Of a DNA stretch of 33,540 nt, positions 19,772 through 29,147 are shown one piece after another. The translations under genes and the position numbers were made by a program. This stretch comes from Gemmatimonadales bacterium (lineage in GTDB: Bacteria; Gemmatimonadota; Gemmatimonadetes; Longimicrobiales; Gaopeijiaceae), in assembly GCA_007692505.1 (NCBI GenBank), contig REBX01000161.1:1-33540 (forward strand), read 5' to 3'. The notes beneath the pieces are model-generated. The model saw nothing but the letters and a program-made list of their open reading frames with translations. It was not told the origin of the DNA and made no database searches. How positions within the stretch are numbered: position 1 is the first letter of the stretch; each line of letters starts with the position of its first letter.

Positions 19772-21741
19772 CGCCGCTCCCGCCGGAGGGCCCAGAGCGC
19801 ACCACCCCCCAGCACCACCTTCCGGGACAGGGAGGTGTAGGCCCGGGCCCGGAGGTTGTCGTAGTCATTCCGCCGGATCTCCTGGTGGATTCCCTGGTAG
19901 ACCCGCCCGGCCACGGCAACGGGACGCTGGTAGAACCGGGGGAGCGCCGGGATCGCCTCGAAGGCCAGGGCGTAGTCCCGATCCGCCGCCCCCATGAGCT
20001 CCTCCATGAGCTCGGTCCAGCGCTCCGGGAGGGGGCCACTCCCGTTCACGGCGGCATCGATGTCTTCGGGGGTCACGTCGAAGGCGGCCATCTGCTCCAG
20101 GGGGAGGTACAGGCGACCCCTCTGCCAGTCCTCGCCCACGTCCCGGAGGATGTTCGTGAGCTGCATGGCGTGACCCATGGCCTCCGCTCGATGAAGGACC
20201 CTCGGGGTCCGGGTCCCGAACCACTCCGTGAGCCAGAGCCCCACCACCGAGGCCACCCGGTAGGAGTAGCGACGCAGGTCCGCCATGGTCTCGTACCGGA
20301 CGGGCTCCAGGTCCATGGCCACCCCGCGGATGAGTTCCTCCGCGTGGGAGGGATCCACCCCGGCCCGGGCGGTCCCGCCCATGACCTCGGCCAGGAGAGG
20401 GATCCCGGTGTCCTCTCCCTCCCAGGCCGCCCGCACCAAGCGGGACCAGGCATCCAGGCGGGCCCTGAGCTCCTCCGGCTCCGTTCCGGGGGGGGCGTCG
20501 TCCACCAGGTCGTCGGTGAACCGGCAGAAGGCGTAGACTCCGGCCACCACCCGCCCCTCTTCCCTGGGGAAGAGGCGGGACGAGAACCGGAAGGACCGGG
20601 AGTGCCGGGCAAAGTACGGGAGCCAGTCTCCCGGGCCGCCCAGCGCCCGGGCGGTCCGGAGGACGGCCTCCTCGGCGGCCCCCCTCCCGGCCCCGGTGAC
20701 CGCAGGTGCACCAACGCCCGCCTTGGTTGAGCCGGTGGCCCCGGATCTGTGGGCCGGGCCGTCGTCCCCCAATGCGGCCTCCTCCGCCTCCAGGACCGAG
20801 CGGGTACGCTGGACCCAGCTCCGGATCAGGCCGGCGGCCACCCCGTCGGGGCCCTCCACCTGGTCCCAGCTCCGGACCAGGGCCGCCTCTTCCTTCTCCA
20901 GGCGCCGGAAAGCCCGGCGGAGGACCGAGGTGCCCGAGGCGTCCGGGACCAGGAAGGACCGGGCCAGCTCGGCCGGGTCCCCCTGGGGGAACCCGTCCAG
21001 GCCCGCCTCGCCCAGGGGCCAGGTCCACTTCCCCTGCTCCAGGTCCTGGAAGGGGGGCTTGCCCAGCTCCGCGGCAGGGCACAGGTCCAGGAAGTCGTCC
21101 ACCATCTGGTAGAGGTGCCCCGTCCGGATCCCCAGGGTCCTCAGCTCCTCCATGAGCTCTGGCCTTGGGCCCCCGGGACGCACGGCCTCGGGGAGGAGGG
21201 CGGCGCAGCCGAAGAGCTCTCCGGACTTGTCCGAGACGATCTCCCGGTACTCGGCCTCGGAGAGCCAGCGGCCCCGGGCGGCGCACTGCCGCTTCTCGCC
21301 GGCCACCGTGCGCTCCACGGCCCGGGCGAAGGCCTTGAGGAAGGGGAGGGAGTCGGTGGCGGAGGCCACCCGGTACGCCGCGGTGAGGAGATGGTCGCCC
21401 TCCACCAGGGCCACTGCCACCCCCCGGGACGCCGCCATGGAGGGCCCGCCGCGTCGCTGGGCGGAGGCGTCCAGGATGTCGTCGTGGAGGAGGGACGCCT
21501 CGTGGACCATCTGCAGGGCCAGGGCCCCGGGCCAGAACGCCTCCGGTGGCCCGGCCACTCCTCCGTCGCCGTCCCCGACCCCCTCCCGGTCCCGGCTCCC
21601 TGCCGCCCAGGCAATGACGGGCCGATAGAGCTTGCCGTCGATGGTCGGAAGGGGGATCTCCGCCTCCTTCGCCAGCCGGGTGGCCACGGCCCGGAGGCCG
21701 TCGCCCACCCGGACCTGGACGTCGGGGATCCGTGGGGTCAT
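19735..21741 (-). CDS. Fused polyprenyl diphosphate synthase - phytoene synthase (GGPPS-CrtB bifunctional candidate)
   Basis: N-terminal half: LYRPVIAWAA, MVHEASLLHDDILDASAQRRGGPS (DDILD), LYQMVDDFLDLCPAAELGKPPFQDLEQGKWTWPL. C-terminal half: ARHSRSFRFSSRLFPREEGRVVAGVYAFCRFTDDLVDD, MQLTNILRDVGEDWQRGRLYLPLEQM, RRNDYDNLRARAYTSLSRKV. One continuous reading frame; ATGA overlap with cruF. Confidence 0.9.
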   Translation of the reverse strand: MTPRIPDVQVRVGDGLRAVATRLAKEAEIPLPTIDGKLYRPVIAWAAGSRDREGVGDGDGGVAGPPEAFWPGALALQMVHEASLLHDDILDASAQRRGGPSMAASRGVAVALVEGDHLLTAAYRVASATDSLPFLKAFARAVERTVAGEKRQCAARGRWLSEAEYREIVSDKSGELFGCAALLPEAVRPGGPRPELMEELRTLGIRTGHLYQMVDDFLDLCPAAELGKPPFQDLEQGKWTWPLGEAGLDGFPQGDPAELARSFLVPDASGTSVLRRAFRRLEKEEAALVRSWDQVEGPDGVAAGLIRSWVQRTRSVLEAEEAALGDDGPAHRSGATGSTKAGVGAPAVTGAGRGAAEEAVLRTARALGGPGDWLPYFARHSRSFRFSSRLFPREEGRVVAGVYAFCRFTDDLVDDAPPGTEPEELRARLDAWSRLVRAAWEGEDTGIPLLAEVMGGTARAGVDPSHAEELIRGVAMDLEPVRYETMADLRRYSYRVASVVGLWLTEWFGTRTPRVLHRAEAMGHAMQLTNILRDVGEDWQRGRLYLPLEQMAAFDVTPEDIDAAVNGSGPLPERWTELMEELMGAADRDYALAFEAIPALPRFYQRPVAVAGRVYQGIHQEIRRNDYDNLRARAYTSLSRKVVLGGGALWALRRERRQFDGSGALASV

Positions 21742-22661
21742 CCCGACACCCCGCCCAGTCCGGTGCCGGACGGAGCGCCCACCGGGGAAGCTTCCTCCTT
21801 CGACCGGGGACGACAGGTCAGGTGGACCCCCCAGGCGGCGGCGTACCCCGCCGCGGTGGCCAGCACGGCGATCCACAGCCCCTCCAGGACGATCATCCCC
21901 AGGGGCATGAGGAGGGTGATCCCGTAGTAGGCCACCATCCAGTTGAGGGGAAGCCTGCTGGCCCACCGCCGAGCGCCGAGGAGCTCCATGGCCCCCATGA
22001 GGAGGACCCCGGTACCCAGCCAGCCGGCCAGGTTGATCCAGGGCATCTTGTAGTAGGGTCCGGTCTCGGCCCAGACCCAGTAGTACGGGGACTGGAACGC
22101 CATGGCCGGGTCCAGGGCCAGGTCCCACAGGGTGAGGAGGACGGCGGCAAAGGCGATGCGCGGAAGCCAGCTCCCATCGCGGGGGAAGGTGGCCCGGGCC
22201 ATGACCCAGGCCGGCAGCGCCATGAGGAACCAGGAGAGGGGGATGACCCAGGGGACCCGACCCCCGATTCGGGGACCCAGGAGGCTCGTGTATTCGTAAT
22301 GACCGAAGGGGAGGCCGGTGCCGGTCCCCAGGTGCTCGGCCAGGAACGACAGCACGAAGACCGCCACGAAGGCGGCCACCCACCGGAGGCGCGCCCGGGC
22401 CACCAGGAGAACGCCCAGTACCACGGCCCCGATGAGGATGTGAAGCTGGGCGAAGAAGGCGTAGGAAACTCGCCAGAAGCCCAGGAGGGACTCGGGGATC
22501 CGGTCCGGCCGGAGCCCGAAGAGCCCGTATCCCACCAGAGCCGTCACCGTGAAGCCCAGGAGGAGGAGGAGGCCCCCCGTCTCCAGGCGGGACCAGCGGG
22601 CGGTGCTGGGGGCCCCGGACTCCGGAGGGGAGTCGGAGGCCGGCGAAGCGGGTTGGGTCAC
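21738..22661 (-). CDS. cruF: CruF-like carotenoid biosynthesis membrane protein (DUF422)
   Basis: GTG start in GTGA overlap with the upstream stop; FLAEHLGTGTGLPFGHYEYTSLLGPRIGGRVPWVIPLSWFLMALPAWVMAR...LTLWDLALDPAMAFQSPYYWVWAETGPYYKMPWINLAGWLGTG. Confidence 0.85.
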   Translation of the reverse strand: MTQPASPASDSPPESGAPSTARWSRLETGGLLLLLGFTVTALVGYGLFGLRPDRIPESLLGFWRVSYAFFAQLHILIGAVVLGVLLVARARLRWVAAFVAVFVLSFLAEHLGTGTGLPFGHYEYTSLLGPRIGGRVPWVIPLSWFLMALPAWVMARATFPRDGSWLPRIAFAAVLLTLWDLALDPAMAFQSPYYWVWAETGPYYKMPWINLAGWLGTGVLLMGAMELLGARRWASRLPLNWMVAYYGITLLMPLGMIVLEGLWIAVLATAAGYAAAWGVHLTCRPRSKEEASPVGAPSGTGLGGVSG

Positions 22662-23614
22662 TGGGGTGTCCGCGTGGAAGGTTCGAGGGACCGGTGTCTG
22701 ATCCAGTGGGCGAAGCTTTCGGCCCCGTCGAAGATGCGGAAGGTCCGGAAGGGCACCTCCTCGGCATCCTCGTGCACGGCCCCGGCCGCTCCGCCACCGA
22801 AGACCAGGTCGTAGGGCTCGTCGGCCCGGTAGAACGCCGAGAGGATGTCCAGGCAGCGACGCATCTTGGCGCCCCGGGCCGGCGGCGAGAACGAGATGCA
22901 CACCAGGGAGGCCCCGTGCCTCCGCTGGAAGGTGGCAAACTCCTCGGCCGGGGTGTTGGGACCAAGGTAATGCACGTTCCATCCCTCCCGCTCCAGGAGG
23001 ATCCTGACACAGAGGGCACCCAGATGGTGCTCGTCACCCTCCATGGCTCCCACCAGGGCCAGGGGCGGGGGTTCCGCACCGTTCTCCGACGGACCCGAGC
23101 GGGCCAGGGGCTCGGTGGTGAGGCGGATCAGGGCCTCCACGATGGCCTGGCTCGCCATGTGTTCTTCTCCGATTCGGAGGCGGCCTTCCCTCCAGGCCGT
23201 GCCCACCTCCTTCATGAAGGGCCGGATCAGGCCGTCGCAGACCCGGGCGAAAGACAGGTCCTCCCGTCCGCCCAGTTCCTGCAGCAGCGCCGTGATCCGC
23301 TTCGGGTACCCGCGAAGGAGCCATCCCAGGGACAAGGAAACCATCCGCTCGAAGTCATCATGGCGAACGGCGTCCCGAACCGCCAGCCAGACGTGGGACT
23401 CGAAGGGCTCGAAGGGGGCCAGATAGGTGGCGATCCCCCGGTCCCCGGCAAATCCCAGTACGGACCGGAGGTAGAGCCGGCGATGCCCACCCTCCGTCTT
23501 CTCGGACTCCAGTTCGTCGGCGTCGGTCCAGCGCTTCACGGTGGAGGGATGGACTCCCAGAAGCTCTGCAGCCTCCGAGGTCGTCAGGAAGAGTTCGGAA
23601 TTGTATGCCTGCAT
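22658..23614 (-). CDS. CarH/LitR-like MerR-family regulator with B12-binding domain (light-sensing candidate)
   Basis: MerR HTH LTTSEAAELLGVHPSTVKRWTDADELESEKTEGGHRRLYL; Wx9EH motif W-REGRLRIGE-EH; DxHxxG motif GDEHHLG; SD GGAGGA. Confidence 0.88.
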   Translation of the reverse strand: MQAYNSELFLTTSEAAELLGVHPSTVKRWTDADELESEKTEGGHRRLYLRSVLGFAGDRGIATYLAPFEPFESHVWLAVRDAVRHDDFERMVSLSLGWLLRGYPKRITALLQELGGREDLSFARVCDGLIRPFMKEVGTAWREGRLRIGEEHMASQAIVEALIRLTTEPLARSGPSENGAEPPPLALVGAMEGDEHHLGALCVRILLEREGWNVHYLGPNTPAEEFATFQRRHGASLVCISFSPPARGAKMRRCLDILSAFYRADEPYDLVFGGGAAGAVHEDAEEVPFRTFRIFDGAESFAHWIRHRSLEPSTRTPQ

Positions 23615-23678
23615 GGTTCCTCCAAGGGACTCCGATCTGGTTTCGACGCCAATCCGCCTGCCTGGTCCACCTGATCGG

Positions 23679-23708
23679 AAAATGGGGGTGGCGGCCTCGG
23701 ATTGTCAA
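23679..23708 (-). promoter_or_regulatory. Candidate promoter of carH-cruF-crtEB operon
   Basis: Minus strand TTGACA (complement of 23703-23708), 18-bp spacer, CATTTT (complement of 23679-23684). Confidence 0.4.
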
Positions 23709-23715
23709 GGTTTTA

Positions 23716-23743
23716 TGCACGAAACCTGTACAACCGATCCACA
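23716..23743. promoter_or_regulatory. Candidate CarH-type operator: three hexamers in 11-bp phase
   Basis: TGCACG (23716), TGTACA (23727), TCCACA (23738), starts exactly 11 bp apart, next to the -35 of the carH operon. Confidence 0.45.
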
Positions 23744-23806
23744 ACCCTCGGGGTCCCGTTGGGTTCCCGGCCGGATCCTTCCGGCTGCCTCCCGGTACCT
23801 GCGCCC

Positions 23807-24832
23807 ATGCCGAGTCCGCCGCCAACGATCCGCCCCACCGACCTGGTGGTCCCCGACGCCGGGGGCCTCTTCGTCCCTGCGGCCGACCTCTGGATCGATC
23901 CCCGGCGGCCCGTGCCCAGGGCGCTGGTCACCCACGGGCACGCGGACCACGCCCGGTCCGGCTCGGAGCACTACCTGGCCGCCGCCTCGGGGGCCGAGAT
24001 CCTCCGCCTCCGGCTGGGGAGGGAGATCTCCCTCCAGACCCTCGAGTTCGGAGAGGTCCTGCAGGTGGGCGACGCCCGGATCTCGCTCCACCCCGCCGGC
24101 CACGTCCTGGGGTCGGCCCAGGTGCGGATCGAAGTGGGAGGCGACGTCACCGTGGTGACGGGGGATTACAAGCGGCAGCCCGACCCCTCCGCGGAGCCCT
24201 TCGAGCTCGTGCCCTGCCGGACCCTGGTGTCGGAGTGCACCTTCGGGCTCCCGGTGTATCGCTGGCCGGACCCTTCAGGGGTCATGGAGGAGGTCCTCCG
24301 CTGGTGGGAGGAGAACCGGGAGGCCGGCCGCACCTCCATCCTCTGCGGCTACGCCTTCGGGAAGGCCCAGCGCCTCCTGGCCTCCCTGACCCCCCTGCTG
24401 GGCGACGACCCGCCGGCCCCCATCCTGGTCCACGGGGCCGTGGAGCGGCTCCTTCCCCCGTATCGCCAGGCCGGGATCCACTTCCCGCCCACCGACAAGG
24501 CCGGGGTGGAGGAGGCCCGGGCCCACAAGGGCCGTGCCCTGGTCATCGCGCCCCCCTCGGCGGCGGGCACGCCCTGGACCCGGAAGTTCGGCCCCGTCTC
24601 GGTGGGCTTCGCCTCGGGGTGGATGCGGGTGAGGGGCATGCGCCGCCGGAGGGCAGGCGACCGGGGCTTCGTCCTCTCGGACCACGTGGACTGGGACGGG
24701 CTCATGGACACGGTGGAGGAGACCGGCGCGGAGCGGGTCCTCCTCACCCACGGTGCCGCGACCGCCGCCGTCCGGTTCCTCCGGGAGGAGCGGGGCCTGG
24801 CCGCAGTGGAGCTGCCCCGGGAGGATCGGTGA
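23807..24832 (+). CDS. Ligase-associated DNA exonuclease (metallo-beta-lactamase fold)
   Basis: LWIDPRRPVPRALVTHGHADHARSGSEHYLAA; HPAGHVLGSAQVRIEVGGDVTVVTGDYKRQPDPSAEPFE; followed directly by an ATP-dependent ligase gene. Confidence 0.9.
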   Translation: MPSPPPTIRPTDLVVPDAGGLFVPAADLWIDPRRPVPRALVTHGHADHARSGSEHYLAAASGAEILRLRLGREISLQTLEFGEVLQVGDARISLHPAGHVLGSAQVRIEVGGDVTVVTGDYKRQPDPSAEPFELVPCRTLVSECTFGLPVYRWPDPSGVMEEVLRWWEENREAGRTSILCGYAFGKAQRLLASLTPLLGDDPPAPILVHGAVERLLPPYRQAGIHFPPTDKAGVEEARAHKGRALVIAPPSAAGTPWTRKFGPVSVGFASGWMRVRGMRRRRAGDRGFVLSDHVDWDGLMDTVEETGAERVLLTHGAATAAVRFLREERGLAAVELPREDR

Positions 24833-26481
24833 AGCGCTTCGTCCGCCTCTTCGTGGAGCTGGACCGGACCACCCGCACGACGGAGAAGGTGGCGGCCCTG
24901 GAGCGGTACTTCGCGGCCGTCCCCCCTGCCGATGCGGCCTGGGCCACCTCCGTCCTCATGGGCCGGCGGGTGAAGCGCGCCGCCGGCACGGGGCAGCTCC
25001 GGGAGTGGGTGGCCGAGGCGTCGGGCACCCCCCTCTGGCTCGTGGAGGAGAGCTACGACGCCGTGGGCGACCTGGCGGAGACGCTTGCCCTCCTCCTCCC
25101 GCCCCCCGGGCCGGACGCTCCTCCCCCGCCCCCCCTCCACCGGGTCATGGAGGACTGGATCCTCCCCCTCCCGGAGCTGGACGACGAGGCGACCCGGGAG
25201 GTGGTGGAGACGGCGTGGCGCCACCTGGACGAGACGGAGCGCCTCGTCTTCCACAAGCTCCTCACCGGGGGCTTCCGGGTGGGGGTGGGCAAGAAGCTCG
25301 TGACCCGGGCCCTGGCCGCCCACGCCGGGATGGATCCCGCCGTCCTGGCCCACCGCCTCACCGGCCCCTGGAGCCCGGACCCGGACACCTTCCGCACCCT
25401 CGTGGACCCGGACGCCGACCTCCCCGACGCAGGCCGTCCCTACCCCTTCCTCCTGGCCCACCCCCTGCAGCTCGACCCCCTGGAGCCGGAGGGGGCCCGG
25501 GAGCTGGGGCCCGTTTCGGACTGGATCGTGGAGTGGAAGTGGGACGGGATCCGGGCCCAGCTCATCCGCCGCGACGAGGAGGTCCTCCTCTGGTCCCGGG
25601 GCGAGGAGGTGGTCACCCCGGCCTTCCCCGAGATCGAGGAGGCCGCCCGGCTCCTCCCCCCCGGCACGGTGCTGGACGGCGAGCTCCTGGCCGTTGGGGA
25701 CGACCGCCCCCTCCCCTTCGCCGAACTCCAGCGGCGGCTGGGTCGGAAGCGGGTCGGCCCGAAGATCCTCCGCGACGTACCGGTGAAGCTGCTGGCCTGG
25801 GACTTACTGGAGGATGGGGGCCGCGACGCCAGGGCCCTGCCGCAGGCCGAACGCAGAGGCGCCCTCGAGGCCCTCTTCCGGAACCTCCCCGAACGGGGCA
25901 TCCCCCTGGCCCTCTCCCGGGAGGTGGACGCCCCGGACTGGGAGGCGCTGGCCCGGCTCAGGGAGGGGGCGCGGGACCGCGGGGTGGAGGGCTTCATGCT
26001 GAAGCGGCGCGATGCCCCGTACGGCGCGGGGCGGGAGCGGGGCACGTGGTGGAAGTGGAAGGTGGACCCCCTGACGCTGGATGCCGTCCTCATGTACGCC
26101 CAGCGGGGCCACGGGCGGCGCGCGTCGCTCTACACCGACTACACCTTCGGCGTGTGGGACGGCGACGACCTGGTCCCCGTGGGCAAGGCGTATTCGGGGC
26201 TCACCGACAAGGAGATCCGGGAGACGGACCGCTGGATCCGCCGCCACATCGTGGAGAAGTTCGGGCCCGTCCGGTCCGTGGAGCCCGGGCTCGTGTTCGA
26301 GCTCGCCTTCGACTCCATTCGGCGCTCCAGCCGGCACCGCTCGGGGGTGGCGCTGCGGTTTCCCAGGATGGCCCGCCGGCGTCCCGACAAGGCGCCGGCG
26401 GAGGCAGACACCCTGGCCCGCGTACGCGCCCTCCTGCCCCCGGCGGAGGGCCATGGCCCCGCGGGACCGGGCGATGGCTGA
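24829..26481 (+). CDS. ATP-dependent DNA ligase
   Basis: GTG start; [29 protein letters not shown] (ligase motif I KWDGIR), [37 protein letters not shown]. Confidence 0.94.
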   Translation: MKRFVRLFVELDRTTRTTEKVAALERYFAAVPPADAAWATSVLMGRRVKRAAGTGQLREWVAEASGTPLWLVEESYDAVGDLAETLALLLPPPGPDAPPPPPLHRVMEDWILPLPELDDEATREVVETAWRHLDETERLVFHKLLTGGFRVGVGKKLVTRALAAHAGMDPAVLAHRLTGPWSPDPDTFRTLVDPDADLPDAGRPYPFLLAHPLQLDPLEPEGARELGPVSDWIVEWKWDGIRAQLIRRDEEVLLWSRGEEVVTPAFPEIEEAARLLPPGTVLDGELLAVGDDRPLPFAELQRRLGRKRVGPKILRDVPVKLLAWDLLEDGGRDARALPQAERRGALEALFRNLPERGIPLALSREVDAPDWEALARLREGARDRGVEGFMLKRRDAPYGAGRERGTWWKWKVDPLTLDAVLMYAQRGHGRRASLYTDYTFGVWDGDDLVPVGKAYSGLTDKEIRETDRWIRRHIVEKFGPVRSVEPGLVFELAFDSIRRSSRHRSGVALRFPRMARRRPDKAPAEADTLARVRALLPPAEGHGPAGPGDG

Positions 26482-29147
26482 ATCGGCCTCCGGAGGCCGC
26501 TCCGGCCATGGCGATGTGGCGCCCCCACCCCCACCCCCGCCCCCGCCCCCACTCCCGGGGGCCGACGCCCTCCACCACCTCCGCCAGTGGTTCGAGGGTC
26601 GGGGCTGGACCCCCTTCCCCTTCCAGGAGGAGGCCTGGGCCGCCTGGCGCGCCGGCGAGAGCGGGCTCATCCACGCCCCCACCGGGGTGGGGAAGACGCT
26701 GGCGGCGTGGGGCGGGCCGCTCCTGGGTGGGCTGGGTGGGCCAGGTGGGCCGGGCGGGCCGGGCGCGCTCGGCGGCGAGGACGTCCCGGCAGGCGCCCCC
26801 GCCCCCACCCCTCCGCCTCCTCTGGATCACCCCCCTCCGGGCCCTGGCCCGCGACACCCTGCGGCAGCTCCGGGAGCCGGTGGACGCCCTTGGGCTCGAC
26901 TGGAGCCTGGAGCTCCGCACCGGCGACACCTCCTCCAGCCGGAAGGCCCGCCAGCTCCAGCGCCTCCCCACGGTCCTGGTCACCACCCCCGAGTCCCTCA
27001 CCCTCCTCCTGAGCTACCGGAAGACGGCCCGCCAGCTCCGGCGGCTGGAGGGCGTGGTGGTGGACGAGTGGCACGAGCTCGTGGGCTCGAAGCGGGGGGT
27101 GCAGACGGAGCTCGCCCTGGCCCGCCTCCGGCGCTGGAACCCCGCGCTTCGCACCTGGGGGGTCTCGGCCACCCTGGGGAACCTTGAGGAGGCCCGGGAC
27201 GTCCTCATGGGCACGGGGCGCCAGGGCCGCATCGTCCGGGGCCCCCGGCGACCCCCGCCCCGCATTCGCACCCTCCTCCCCACCGACCCCGGCCGCTTCC
27301 CCTGGGCCGGCCACCTGGGCCTCGCCCTCCTGGACCAGGTGACGGAGGAGCTGGACCGCCCCGGCACGGCCCTGGTCTTCACGAACACCCGCTCGCAGGC
27401 GGAGGTCTGGCACGATGCCCTCCTCCAGGCCCGCCCCGACTGGGAGGGCGAGGTGGCCCTCCACCACGGCTCCCTGGAGCGGAAGCTCCGCACCGAGGTG
27501 GAGGCGGCGCTGGAGGCCGGCGAACTCCGGGCCGTGGTCTGCACCTCGTCGCTGGACCTGGGGGTGGACTTCCCCGCCGTGGACCGGGTCCTCCAGGTGG
27601 GCTCCCCCCGGGGCACCGGCCGCCTCCTCCAGCGGGCGGGACGGAGCGGCCACACCCCCGACGGCCGGAGCCAGCTCACCGGTGTCCCCACCCACGCCTT
27701 CGAGATCGTGGAGTTCGCCGCCGCCCGGGAGGCCGCGAGCCGCCAGCAGATCGAGGCCCGCCCCCCGGTGGAGCGGCCCCTGGACGTGCTGGCCCAGCAC
27801 CTGGTCACGGTGGCGCTGGGTTCGGGCTTCCGCGCCCCCGAGCTCCTGGCCGAGGTCCGCACCGCCCGGGCCTACCGGGACCTCACCGGGGAGGAGTGGG
27901 GCTGGACGCTGGACTTCGTGACCCGGGGCGGCGCGGCCCTCCAGGCCTATCCCCGCTACCGGCGGGTGGTGGAGGAGGACGGCGTCTTCCGCGTGCGGGA
28001 CCGGAGCCTGGCCCGCAGGCACCGCATGACGGTGGGCACGATCACGGACGACGCCCAGCTCGTGGTGCGCTACCGGAAGGGGGCCCGCCTGGGCACGGTG
28101 GAGGAGTCCTTCCTCTCCCGCCTTCGCCCCGGCGACACCTTCCTCTTCGCCGGCCGACGCCTGGAGCTCCTCCGCATCCGCGACATGACGGCCCAGGTCC
28201 GGAGGGCCCGGGGGCGATCCGCAGGCTCGGGGCGAGGCCGCACCGCGGTGCCCCGCTGGATGGGGGGTCGGCTCCCCCTCTCCACCGAGCTGGGGGGAGT
28301 GGTCCTGGAGCTCCTCCAGCGCTGGGGCGAGGCCCCCTCCATCGAAGCCGCCCGGGGTGCCGGGGGGGAGGGCAGCACAGGGGACGACCCCGACGGGGAG
28401 GGACCGGGCCCGCAGGGCAGCGATGCCCACGAGCAGGCGGCGGTGGCCGGCCTCCTGGAGGTGCAGCGGCGCTGGTCCGCCCTCCCCTCTCCGGACACCC
28501 TCCTGGTGGAGGCGTGCACCTCCCGGGAGGGCCACCACCTCTTCTTGTACCCCTTCCTGGGGCGCCTCGTCCACGAGGGGCTGGGCGCCCTCCTGGCCTG
28601 GCGGCTGAGCCGCGCCGAGCCCCGGTCCATCCAGTACTCGGTGAACGACTACGGCCTCGAGCTCGTGTGTGCCGACCCCCTGGCGCTGGACGACCCGGAG
28701 CACCTCCTCTCCACCGACGCCCTGTTGGACGACCTCATGGCGTGCATGAATGCCACCGAGCTGGCCCGGCGCCAGTTCCGCGAAATCGCCCGGGTGGCGG
28801 GGCTCGTCTTCCCCGGGTACCCGGGGCGGAGCAAGTCGGCGGGGCAGGTCCAGGTCTCCAGCGGGCTCCTCTTCGACGTCCTGGAGCGGTGGGACCCGGC
28901 GAACCCCCTCCTCTCGCAGGCTCGCCGCGAGGTCCTGGACCGGGAGCTCCACGTGGACCGGATGCGTCGGGGGCTGGACCGGCTCCAGACCCTCCCCGTG
29001 GTCCGGACGACGCCGGAACGCTTCACCCCCCTGGCCTTCCCCATCTGGGCGGAGCGGCTCCACGCCAGGGTGTCCTCCGAGTCGTGGGCCCAGCGGGTGC
29101 GGAAGATGGCGCTGCGGCTGGAGAAGGCCGCCGGAGACGCCCCGTGA
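26474..29147 (+). CDS. Ligase-associated DEXH-box (Lhr-like) helicase, apparently split by a frame change at about 26710-26820
   Basis: N-terminal frame (from ATG 26474): [41 protein letters not shown] (Walker A). Continues in another frame: [56 protein letters not shown], to the stop at 29147. Confidence 0.82.
26520..26556 (+). repeat. CCCCCA/CCCCCG short tandem repeat encoding a poly-Pro tract
   Basis: gcgCCCCCACCCCCACCCCCGCCCCCGCCCCCACTCCCGG in the 5' part of the helicase gene. Confidence 0.7.

Noticed and set aside
21742-23079. N-terminal extension of the 1114-aa ORF upstream of the fused synthase
   Set aside because: Overlaps cruF and carH in another frame; the real start is ATG at 21741 in an ATGA overlap.
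23727-23743. TGTACAACCGATCCACA as a PpsR site near carH
   Set aside because: Spacing is N11, not N12; the 11-bp phased hexamers explain it better.
24753-26800. Upstream part of the 1464-aa plus ORF (before the helicase motifs)
   Set aside because: Out-of-frame overlap with the authentic ligase; Pro/Arg/Gly-rich shadow translation.
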